Origin: Dysgonamonadaceae bacterium
GTDB taxonomy: Bacteria; Bacteroidota; Bacteroidia; Bacteroidales; Azobacteroidaceae
Direction: 5' to 3'
Assembly: GCA_031287395.1 (NCBI GenBank)
Contig: JAITTA010000080.1
Span: 1 to 5,014 of the forward strand
Length of the DNA: 5,014 nt
Shown here in pieces: positions 1-5,014 of the stretch (positions within the stretch are counted from its first letter, which is position 1; each line of letters starts with the position of its first letter). The notes below the pieces were generated by a model, which did not search any database, was not told where the DNA came from, and saw only the letters and a program-made list of their open reading frames with translations. The translations under genes were made by a program, and so were the position numbers.

Positions 1-433
1 CTTCCACCTCTTCGATCCGGAATCCCCGGCTTACGGCGAAACGCATCAATTTCCGGCATATTTCAAATTCGTCCTTTCCTTTTATGCTTTTTTGTTTTGT
101 TTGCAATAGTTGCAGCAGTCGTTCTTTGTTTTCGTCGGGGACGATTACTTGAATGGCTTCCTTTATCAAGGAGTCCGGAATCTGTTTTTTCTTCAGTTCG
201 AATTGGATTTTGTAAGTCCCCCATTGATTGTATTTGGATTTATCATTGACATAAGCACGGCAAAAACGCTCTTCGTTTAAGAAATTTTCTTCCTGTAAAC
301 GGTTTAAGATGCAATCCCGGTCTTTCTCCGGAATTTCCCATTGGGATAATTTCTTTTTCACATCATCAATACATCGTTCCGCTTTGCTGCAATAAGCGGC
401 AAGAAGATGTAACGCTTGCTCCGGATTTTTCAT
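1..433 (-). CDS. recX: Regulatory protein RecX (3' end beyond the left edge)
   Basis: RecX proteins bind RecA or its filaments and modulate recombination and SOS activity in the cytoplasm. The minus strand is open from an ATG at 433 to the window edge, giving 144 complete residues. Bacteroidetes RecX proteins are about 155 residues, so only a short C-terminal tail should be missing. Recognisable family features are the start of the first helical repeat with A-x-Y-C-S-x-A-E-R-C (residues 12-21), the second-repeat signature F-L-N-E-E-R-F-C-R-A-Y-V-N-D-K (51-65) followed by W-G-x-x-K-I (71-76), and a third-repeat R-F-A-x-S-R-G-F (131-138) near the end. The gene lies 13 bases downstream of the prmC stop. 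An in-frame ATG at 454 would instead overlap that stop by 8 bases and add seven residues (MNERVKR). Both starts are possible; I chose 433 because family members usually begin close to the first repeat. No promoter is visible between the genes, so it is probably read with prmC. Confidence 0.9.
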   Translation of the reverse strand, partial: MKNPEQALHLLAAYCSKAERCIDDVKKKLSQWEIPEKDRDCILNRLQEENFLNEERFCRAYVNDKSKYNQWGTYKIQFELKKKQIPDSLIKEAIQVIVPDENKERLLQLLQTKQKSIKGKDEFEICRKLMRFAVSRGFRIEEVE

Positions 434-445
434 TCTTTTCACTCT

Positions 446-459
446 TTCATTCATTCATT
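446..459. repeat. Tetranucleotide tandem repeat at the prmC/recX junction
   Basis: The plus strand carries 3.5 copies of TTCA; on the minus coding strand this reads ATGAATGAATGA. It contains the last prmC codons (M-N-E), the prmC TGA stop (449-447) and an alternative recX ATG (454). The tract is short, so it may be coincidence, but it sits exactly where termination and re-initiation take place. Confidence 0.7.
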
Positions 460-1325
460 TTTGCCCTTACAATCCTGTCTTTCCCCGAAATATCCTTTAT
501 CAGTTCCACGTAATTATATCCTTCCGAACGGAACATCTTCTCCGTATCGCGTCCATGAAGGGCGCTTGTTTCGACGTAAATTTCGCCGGTTTCTTTCGAA
601 TATTTTTTTCCGAAACCGGCTATTTGTTTATAAAACAATAACGGCTCCCGGTCCGGAACAAATAAGGCATTATGGGGTTCGTAATCCAGGACATGGCGTG
701 CCATATTCTTTTGTTCCGAAGTGGTGATATAAGGCGGGTTACTGACAATAATATCCCATTTTTCGGGGAATATACCGGGAGGAAATGCCTCAAAAAGGTC
801 CTGACCGATGAATTGTACTTCTACTTTATTTATCAGGGCATTCCGTTTCGCGGTTTCGAGCGCTTTTTCCGAATGGTCTATTGCATAGACCCGGGCGTGC
901 GGCAGGTATTTTGCCAGACTCACGGCAATGCAACCCGAACCGGTTCCGATGTCTAAAATGGTGCATGGTTCACGGGGTACGACATCTGGTTTCCGGTGTA
1001 TTGTGTGCATATTGATGATCAGTTCCACCAGTTCTTCTGTCTCGGGGCGTGGAATCAATACGTTTTGATTGACGATGAAGGTCATTCCGTAAAATTCGGT
1101 TTCTCCTAAAATATATTGTATCGGTTCATGATTTTGTAATCTCATAACGATATCTTCAATTCTTTGGCGTTCATTTGGAGAGATTTCCTTATCTTTGCAT
1201 AGAGAAATTTCGTGAGGTTTTACTCTGCAAACGAATTCCATGATTCGACGGAATAAAGATTTTATCTCATTTTCTTCGTAAATGGAATGAAGTTTGTTGT
1301 GGATATATGCTGATAAATATTGCAT
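447..1325 (-). CDS. prmC: Peptide chain release factor N5-glutamine methyltransferase PrmC (HemK)
   Basis: PrmC uses S-adenosylmethionine to methylate the glutamine of the GGQ motif in release factors RF1 and RF2, which improves translation termination. From the ATG at 1325 it is 292 residues, close to the usual size of about 280. An N-terminal helical domain (about 1-75) carries P-I-Q-Y-I-L-G-E-T-E-F-Y-G (68-80). The methyltransferase domain follows with V-L-I-P-R-P-E-T-E-E-L (89-99), the SAM-binding loop D-I-G-T-G-S-G-C-I (125-133), an acidic ribose-binding position at D150 and the catalytic N-P-P-Y (196-199). All expected motifs are present. An upstream in-frame ATG at 1379 would add 18 residues, but it lies upstream of both the -33 and -7 elements of the promoter at 1344-1375, so 1325 is preferred. 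The gene is divergent from ribD and is followed closely by recX. Confidence 0.96.
   Translation of the reverse strand: MQYLSAYIHNKLHSIYEENEIKSLFRRIMEFVCRVKPHEISLCKDKEISPNERQRIEDIVMRLQNHEPIQYILGETEFYGMTFIVNQNVLIPRPETEELVELIINMHTIHRKPDVVPREPCTILDIGTGSGCIAVSLAKYLPHARVYAIDHSEKALETAKRNALINKVEVQFIGQDLFEAFPPGIFPEKWDIIVSNPPYITTSEQKNMARHVLDYEPHNALFVPDREPLLFYKQIAGFGKKYSKETGEIYVETSALHGRDTEKMFRSEGYNYVELIKDISGKDRIVRAKMNE
1163..1197 (+). promoter_or_regulatory. Candidate ribD promoter inside prmC
   Basis: The plus strand has TATCTTTG at 1190-1197, an exact match to the Bacteroidetes -7 consensus TAnnTTTG. A TTTG at 1163-1166 could be the -33 element, although the 23-base spacer is longer than the usual 19-21. 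It would start a transcript roughly 150 bases before the ribD start, antisense to the prmC 5' region. One exact -7 match is expected by chance every few kilobases, so this is only a candidate; its position ahead of a gene with no other visible promoter is what makes it worth listing. Confidence 0.35.
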
Positions 1326-1326
1326 G

Positions 1327-1338
1327 AAAAACGTTTTT
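1327..1338. repeat. 12-base palindrome in the prmC leader
   Basis: AAAAACGTTTTT is a perfect palindrome ending one base before the prmC ATG and lying downstream of the predicted -7 element. It would be in or at the start of the prmC 5' leader. It could form only a weak A-T hairpin. It may be an operator or simply a product of the A/T-rich leader; nothing else supports a function. Confidence 0.4.
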
Positions 1339-1343
1339 TTTTG

Positions 1344-1375
1344 CAAAGATAATAATTTGTTGAGACACGAGCAAT
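1344..1375 (-). promoter_or_regulatory. prmC-recX promoter (Bacteroidetes type)
   Basis: On the minus strand, TATCTTTG at 1351-1344 matches the -7 consensus TAnnTTTG exactly. ATTG at 1375-1372 matches three of four bases of the -33 element TTTG, with an ideal 20-base spacer. Transcription would start about 6-8 bases past the -7 element, leaving a leader of roughly ten bases before the ATG at 1325. The promoter overlaps the ribD start region on the other strand. Confidence 0.7.
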
Positions 1376-2406
1376 ACATGGGTCGTTGCCTGCAACTGGC
1401 CGCTTATGGAAAGGGTTGTGTAGCTCCGAATCCGATGGTAGGTTCTGTGATTGTGCATGAAGGCCGAATTATCGGAGAAGGATTTCATCGCCGATACGGG
1501 GAAGCTCATGCCGAGGTGAATGCAATCCATTCTGTTGCGGATCAGTCTCTTCTCCGTGATTCGACTTTGTATGTCAATCTGGAACCCTGTTCTCATTATG
1601 GAAAAACGCCTCCTTGTTCCGAATTGATCATTGAAAAGCGGATTCCGAGAGTTGTTGTCGGTCTCCGGGATCCTTATCCTCAGGTTTCGGGCCGTGGAAT
1701 ACAAATGCTTCGTCAGGCAGGGGTGGAAGTGATTCTTGGGATTCTGTCCGATGAGTGTGAATATTTTAACAGGCAGTTTTTGACGTTTATTCGTAAAGAA
1801 AGGCCTTATATCCTATTGAAATGGGCACGGTCGAATGATGGATTTCTGGATTGTTTCAGGACTTTCGGGGATGGAAATCAGGCGATCCGGTTTTCAAATT
1901 TTTTCACGCAGGTTTCTGTCCATAAAGCGCGTACGGAAGAGTCGGCCGTAATGGTTGGAACCAACACGGTGATGCTTGATAATCCGATGTTGAACGTGCG
2001 CTTTTGGACAGGAAAAGATCCTTTGAGGGTTACCTTGGATAAAAACAGGAGGATTCCGGAAGGAGTGAATATCTTGGATAGTTCTGTCCCTACGCTGGTT
2101 TTTACGGATCAATCTTCTCTTGCGGATGATGACCGGTATTGTAAAATTGATTTCAATCAACCTGTTTTGCCTCAGGTGATGAAGGAATTATATCACCGGA
2201 AAATACAATCCCTGATTGTCGAAGGAGGTTCGGAATTATTGAAAAGTTTTATTTCCGGCAATTTGTGGGATGAAGCGCAAATTGAGACGGCAGGATTTTC
2301 CCTTGGTTCGGGAGTCCGGACTCCCTGTATCCGTGGGAAATTATTGAATGTCCGAAAATGTGAAAATTCGATAATTTCGATGTATGAGAATGATTTTATC
2401 CCATAA
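1360..2406 (+). CDS. ribD: Bifunctional riboflavin biosynthesis deaminase/reductase RibD
   Basis: RibD carries out two consecutive steps of riboflavin synthesis: zinc-dependent deamination of diaminohydroxyphosphoribosylaminopyrimidine and NADPH-dependent reduction of the ribosyl side chain. The deaminase domain (about 1-140) has A-P-N-P-M-V-G (22-28), H-A-E (H50, E52) and the zinc ligands P-C-x8-C (C77, C86), then D-P-Y-P-Q-V-S-G-R-G (104-113). The reductase domain follows with Y-I-L-L-K-W-A-x-S-N-D-G (150-161), M-V-G-T-N-T-V-x-x-D-N-P and V-E-G-G (287-290). From TTG at 1360 the protein has 348 residues, a normal length. I chose TTG because residues L-R-H-E-Q-Y-M align with the E. coli N-terminus and place the catalytic His and Glu at 50 and 52, as I recall for E. 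coli. Alternatives are ATG 1378 (342 aa), ATG 1324 (360 aa) and ATG 1294 (370 aa, overlapping prmC coding by 32 bases). Other riboflavin genes are not nearby, and no FMN riboswitch is visible upstream. Confidence 0.95.
   Translation: MRHEQYMGRCLQLAAYGKGCVAPNPMVGSVIVHEGRIIGEGFHRRYGEAHAEVNAIHSVADQSLLRDSTLYVNLEPCSHYGKTPPCSELIIEKRIPRVVVGLRDPYPQVSGRGIQMLRQAGVEVILGILSDECEYFNRQFLTFIRKERPYILLKWARSNDGFLDCFRTFGDGNQAIRFSNFFTQVSVHKARTEESAVMVGTNTVMLDNPMLNVRFWTGKDPLRVTLDKNRRIPEGVNILDSSVPTLVFTDQSSLADDDRYCKIDFNQPVLPQVMKELYHRKIQSLIVEGGSELLKSFISGNLWDEAQIETAGFSLGSGVRTPCIRGKLLNVRKCENSIISMYENDFIP
2310..2325. repeat. 16-base perfect palindrome inside ribD
   Basis: GGGAGTCCGGACTCCC is perfectly self-complementary and GC-rich (12 of 16) in an otherwise A/T-leaning region. 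It lies in the 3' part of ribD and encodes the G-V-R-T-P stretch (residues 318-322 of the 348-residue protein). It has no loop and is not followed by a T-run, so it is not a typical terminator. Confidence 0.75.
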
Positions 2407-2454
2407 AAATCTATAAATATTAACGAATATAGCTGATAAAGTAAAAAATGTTTC

Positions 2455-2462
2455 TACTTTTG
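2455..2462 (+). promoter_or_regulatory. -7 element for the lipoprotein gene
   Basis: TACTTTTG matches TAnnTTTG exactly and lies 35 bases before the ATG at 2498, in the 91-base gap after ribD. The -33 region is poor: GCTG at 2432-2435 is the best candidate, with a 19-base spacer. Transcription would begin near 2468 and leave a 30-base A/T-rich leader with no Shine-Dalgarno sequence. No convincing terminator for ribD is seen in the gap; an A/T-only five-pair stem (2417-2430) is too weak. Confidence 0.55.
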
Positions 2463-2497
2463 CAGACCCAATATTGTTTATAAATAACGTTACTTGA

Positions 2498-3847
2498 ATG
2501 AATTTAAGGAAAGGTTTTTACATTTTTTGTTCCGTAATCATGATTTCAGTCCTGACATCTTGTCTGGGAAGTGATGATACGGAAGTAATTATTCCGATTG
2601 ATGCACAAATAACGGCGTTTAATATCTCGCATGATTCTGTTCCGGCTCTGGATAGTCTGGTTTTTTCGATTGATCACTTCAATGGACTTATCTATAATCA
2701 CGACTCTTTGAGGTATGGGATTGAAATCAAAGAAAAAGTAATTGCAACCTTTTCAACCTCAGCCTATGCTGTTGTGGACATTACCCGTAAGGAAGACGGG
2801 GATAGTACTCTGATAGCCAGTGGCGATTCGTTGGACCTCAGAGAGGTCGCCAGATTGAGGGTTTATTCTTATTCCGGAATAACCAAGGAGTATCAGGTTA
2901 AACTCAATATCCATCAGGTCGATCCGGATTCTGTCCGTTACTGGAAAATTGCGGATGGCTTGAGTTTCTTGGACGCCGATCAGGTAAAATCCGTGTATTT
3001 CTTAAAAAAGCATTATACTTTTATTTCTACTTTTACCGGGAATGTCGTCAAACTATATAGTTCTTCGGATGCGGAGAATTGGGAGGAAGAATCGATAACC
3101 GGTATACCGGGTAATGTTGTTGTATCCGAAATCCGGAATACAGGCTCGGCATTGTTTGCATATACCGCTTCCGGCCAGTTATATCGTTCGACGAATGCCA
3201 CATCATGGGAACTTGTAACGACTACCTATCCGGTTAAAGCTGTTTTCGGACAGATTGAGGAAACCCCGACGCAAGAAGCCGGTTTTGCTCTGCTGGTTGA
3301 AAAGGAAGGTAAAAATATCCCTGCTTTTACTCCCGATTTTGTGGAATGGTCGTATGGAAGTGAATTGCCGGAAAATTTCCCTGTTTCCGATTTTTCATCC
3401 GTTAACTATGTTAAAATGTTATTGAATCGGGTGACTGTTATCGGAGGTAAAAATTCTTCAGGTAAGTCTCAGAATGCGGTTTGGTCAACCAGTAACGGAG
3501 TGTATTGGGCGAAGTTAACCGACAACAACCGGGGACTTTTTCCTGTGATGGAAGGATGTAATGCTTTTGTTTACAATGGGATGATTTATCTCTTGAATGG
3601 AAGATTTGTAGATGATTCTTCGGATGATGGTTTCAATAAAGTAACGTATTGTTCTAAAGATGGAGGGGCTACCTGGCAAATAGATCAGGAAAAGACTTAT
3701 CTCCCCGATGATTATCAGGGAAGATTCAGGGCTTCTGTTGTAGTGGATGAAAATAATTATCAGTATATAGTGGGCGGGTATGAATTTGCCGGACCATTAA
3801 AAGAAGTTTGGAAAGGTATATTGAATAAATTGTCTTCGGGTAATTAA
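2498..3847 (+). CDS. DUF6242-like lipoprotein with probable beta-propeller domain
   Basis: The function is not known. The 449-residue product begins with a lipoprotein signal peptide: K5, a hydrophobic stretch, then the lipobox L-T-S-C with C22 as the lipidated cysteine. The following L-G-S-D-D-T-E resembles the acidic lipoprotein export signals of Bacteroidetes, suggesting placement on the outer leaflet of the outer membrane. Residues about 30-140 form a beta-rich domain ending in K-E-Y-Q-V-K-L-N-I-H-Q-V-D-P-D-S-V-R-Y-W, a phrase I associate with Bacteroidales DUF6242-type lipoproteins. From about 160 to 440 there are repeated Asp-box-like S-x-x-x-x-x-x-W blades at W195, W237, W337 and W393 (the last is S-K-D-G-G-A-T-W), and kelch-like I-G-G and V-G-G-Y strands (315-317, 425-428), consistent with a beta-propeller. 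It starts at its own promoter and ends in TAATAA. No catalytic residues can be assigned. The family assignment is from memory of sequence style and is moderately sure; the lipoprotein call is firm. Confidence 0.88.
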   Translation: MNLRKGFYIFCSVIMISVLTSCLGSDDTEVIIPIDAQITAFNISHDSVPALDSLVFSIDHFNGLIYNHDSLRYGIEIKEKVIATFSTSAYAVVDITRKEDGDSTLIASGDSLDLREVARLRVYSYSGITKEYQVKLNIHQVDPDSVRYWKIADGLSFLDADQVKSVYFLKKHYTFISTFTGNVVKLYSSSDAENWEEESITGIPGNVVVSEIRNTGSALFAYTASGQLYRSTNATSWELVTTTYPVKAVFGQIEETPTQEAGFALLVEKEGKNIPAFTPDFVEWSYGSELPENFPVSDFSSVNYVKMLLNRVTVIGGKNSSGKSQNAVWSTSNGVYWAKLTDNNRGLFPVMEGCNAFVYNGMIYLLNGRFVDDSSDDGFNKVTYCSKDGGATWQIDQEKTYLPDDYQGRFRASVVVDENNYQYIVGGYEFAGPLKEVWKGILNKLSSGN

Positions 3848-3870
3848 TAAACGGTAAAAAGGAATTTGTA

Positions 3871-3878
3871 TAATTTTG
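3871..3878 (+). promoter_or_regulatory. -7 element for the DUF6089-like gene and uppS
   Basis: TAATTTTG is an exact match to TAnnTTTG in the 73-base gap before the ATG at 3921. No clear -33 TTTG is found at 19-21 bases upstream. Transcription would start near 3885. The element contains the TTG at 3876 that could otherwise be read as a start codon, which argues against that longer start. Because no other promoter is seen before uppS, this may drive both genes. Confidence 0.5.
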
Positions 3879-3920
3879 AAGCATTTTTCGCGTTTTTATA
3901 GGGAAAAGTCATGTGCTTAT

Positions 3921-4637
3921 ATGAAACAAGTTTCAATATTATATTATGTGAGAGCCTTTTGGATGCTGTTCTTTCTATATCTGATAACCTGTGTAACGGC
4001 GGTTGCCCAGGAATATAAATACGAAGTAGGAGGCATGGTAGGAGCATCGATGTATATGGGAGATGCCAACCGGGACCATTTTTTCCAGGGTTTACATCCC
4101 TCATGGGGCGCGGTATTTCGTAAAAATCTGGATTTCAGGTGGGCTGTAAGAGCCGATTTACTGATGGGAAAGGTTTCCGGAGATACTAAAAATACCCAAA
4201 ATGTGTTCCCTGAAAATGCACAAGTCTCTTTCAGTCGTAATTTTTATGAATTGGGAGGACGGATGGAGTTTAACTTTTTGCCCTATAGCGATAAATTTGC
4301 TTATTTGGGTACGAGTAAAATTGCTCCGTATCTTTTTGCAGGTTTTGGATTTACATTCGCACCGGGAGATGATCAAAGTTTCTTTGGTTTGAATTTTCCT
4401 CTCGGAGCAGGGGTCAAATATAAGATCAGGAACAGGATTAATTTAGGCTTGGAATATGGCGTGAGAAAATTGTTTCAGGATGATTTTGATGCGCCCGGTT
4501 CGGAAGGGTTTAATTTGGATAATCCGTATAAAATACCTGCGAATTGGGCAAAAAATAATGACTGGTATTCTGTGTTGATGTTTACGGTAACTTGGGATTT
4601 CGGTCCGAATAATAAAAAATGTGCTAACCCGGAGTAA
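3921..4637 (+). CDS. DUF6089-like outer-membrane beta-barrel protein
   Basis: The exact role is unknown; it is a predicted exported outer-membrane protein. From ATG 3921 it has 238 residues. A type I signal peptide is clear: K2, R11, a hydrophobic core (12-25) and A-V-A with likely cleavage at A29/Q30. The mature part begins E-Y-K-Y-E-V-G-G-M-V-G-A-S-M-Y-M-G-D-A-N-R-D, typical of the DUF6089 family. It then alternates short amphipathic strands with turns, including F-R-W-A-V-R-A-D-L, Y-E-L-G-G-R-M-E-F-N-F, A-P-Y-L-F-A-G-F-G-F and I-N-L-G-L-E-Y-G-V-R, which fits a small porin-like barrel. A final strand W-Y-S-V-L-M-F-T-V-T-W-D-F is followed by a short polar tail with one cysteine. A longer TTG start at 3876 would put 15 residues ahead of the signal peptide and lies within the -7 element, so I reject it. 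In Bacteroidales such a gene commonly precedes uppS and bamA, suggesting but not proving an envelope-assembly role. Confidence 0.87.
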   Translation: MKQVSILYYVRAFWMLFFLYLITCVTAVAQEYKYEVGGMVGASMYMGDANRDHFFQGLHPSWGAVFRKNLDFRWAVRADLLMGKVSGDTKNTQNVFPENAQVSFSRNFYELGGRMEFNFLPYSDKFAYLGTSKIAPYLFAGFGFTFAPGDDQSFFGLNFPLGAGVKYKIRNRINLGLEYGVRKLFQDDFDAPGSEGFNLDNPYKIPANWAKNNDWYSVLMFTVTWDFGPNNKKCANPE

Positions 4638-4640
4638 TGT

Positions 4641-4677
4641 CCGGAATAAAATAAATTTTTCATTCCTGTAGTTCCGG
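4641..4677 (+). other. Inverted repeat between the DUF6089-like gene and uppS
   Basis: CCGGAA (4641-4646) and TTCCGG (4672-4677) form a perfect six-pair stem around a 25-base A/T-rich loop. A competing stem pairs GGAAT (4643-4647) with ATTCC (4662-4666). There is no T-run after the outer stem, so it is not a standard terminator. It could be an RNA structure within a two-gene transcript, or chance. Confidence 0.35.
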
Positions 4678-4698
4678 TTATAGGGATCAAAAGAGAAG

Positions 4699-5014
4699 AT
4701 GTCATTGAAAGACAAGATAGAACGTACAATGCTTCCTGAACATATTGCCATCATTATGGATGGGAACGGAAGGTGGGCCCGGAAACAGGGAAAAAGTCGT
4801 TATTGGGGTCATCATGAGGGAGTTGTGTCTGTTCGGAAGGTTGTGGAAGCTGCTGTTGAATTGGGTATTAAATACATTACATTATACACTTTCTCAACTG
4901 AAAACTGGAAGCGTCCGCAAGAGGAAGTAGATGCTCTGATGGAGTTGATGATTACGGCTGTTCGTAAAGAAACACCGGATTTGATGAGAAACAACGTGCG
5001 TATCCGGATGATCG
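4699..5014 (+). CDS. uppS: Isoprenyl transferase (undecaprenyl diphosphate synthase), 5' part
   Basis: UppS condenses isopentenyl diphosphate units onto farnesyl diphosphate to make cis-polyprenyl diphosphate, the carrier lipid for peptidoglycan and surface polysaccharide synthesis; it acts at the inner face of the cytoplasmic membrane. The window holds 105 codons of an expected total near 245. The family signatures are intact: H-I-A-I-I-M-D-G-N-G-R-W-A (15-27) with the catalytic Asp at D21 and the diphosphate-binding G-N-G-R, the conserved H-x-x-G (H38, G41), and T-L-Y-T-F-S-T-E-N-W-K-R-P (61-73). The ATG at 4699 follows a purine-rich AAAGAGAAG. A second in-frame ATG at codon 11 would shorten the protein just before P-E-H-I-A, but the longer form matches the usual N-terminal length. 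The gene is open at the right edge and is probably co-transcribed with the gene 61 bases upstream. Confidence 0.97.
   Translation, partial: MSLKDKIERTMLPEHIAIIMDGNGRWARKQGKSRYWGHHEGVVSVRKVVEAAVELGIKYITLYTFSTENWKRPQEEVDALMELMITAVRKETPDLMRNNVRIRMI

Noticed and set aside
416..956. Plus-strand open frames opposite prmC
   Set aside because: They have no family resemblance or start signals and lie entirely opposite a gene with all expected motifs.
1326..1379. Longer prmC start at ATG 1379 (310 residues)
   Set aside because: It lies upstream of the -33 and -7 elements that fit the promoter consensus well, and the extra 18 residues do not resemble the PrmC N-terminus.
2417..2430. Hairpin after ribD as a terminator
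   Set aside because: It has only five A-T pairs with a four-base loop and no T-run, so it is too weak to support termination.
3099..3110. 12-base palindrome CCGGTATACCGG in the lipoprotein gene
   Set aside because: It is shorter, lies mid-gene and encodes ordinary residues; TCCGG/CCGG-type strings are common through this window.
3876..3920. TTG start at 3876 for the barrel protein
   Set aside because: It falls inside the exact TAnnTTTG element and would place 15 charged residues ahead of a complete signal peptide beginning at 3921.
3981..3992. Possible lipobox L-I-T-C in the barrel protein signal peptide
   Set aside because: The A-V-A cleavage site five residues later and the barrel-like mature sequence fit a type I signal peptide better, and the position after the cysteine lacks a small or acidic stretch.
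4443..4994. Minus-strand open frames opposite the barrel protein and uppS
   Set aside because: They are shadows of two well-supported plus-strand genes and show no recognisable domains.

Overview
The window looks like ordinary core chromosome from a member of the Bacteroidota, most likely the order Bacteroidales. Three things point there. Exact matches to the Bacteroidetes sigma-70 -7 element TAnnTTTG lie just upstream of several genes. Shine-Dalgarno sequences are mostly weak. Two genes resemble families I know mainly from Bacteroidales: a DUF6242-like lipoprotein and a DUF6089-like outer-membrane protein. I cannot name the genus from sequence alone.

Layout. On the minus strand, prmC (447-1325) is followed by recX (433 down past the left edge), forming a tight two-gene operon whose junction is an ATGA tandem repeat. 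On the plus strand, ribD (about 1360-2406) is divergent from prmC with almost no space between them, so the prmC promoter lies on top of the ribD start. A lipoprotein with a probable beta-propeller (2498-3847) has its own -7 element. Next come a signal-peptide-bearing predicted outer-membrane beta-barrel protein (start corrected to 3921, ends 4637) and the 5' part of uppS (4699 to the right edge), 61 bases apart and probably co-transcribed.

How the genes work together. The left half is housekeeping: release-factor methylation, RecA modulation and riboflavin synthesis. The right half faces the envelope. A putative surface lipoprotein and a barrel protein precede uppS, which makes the undecaprenyl carrier lipid for peptidoglycan and polysaccharide export. 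From general knowledge of Bacteroidales, a DUF6089 gene, uppS and bamA often lie together, but bamA would be outside this window.

I found no RNA gene, CRISPR array, insertion sequence, prophage or defence system, and no convincing new biological system. The points most worth a second look are the interleaved prmC/ribD promoter-start region, the tetranucleotide repeat at the prmC/recX junction (loss of one unit would fuse the two reading frames), the Asp-box-like repeats in the uncharacterised lipoprotein, and two corrected start codons.
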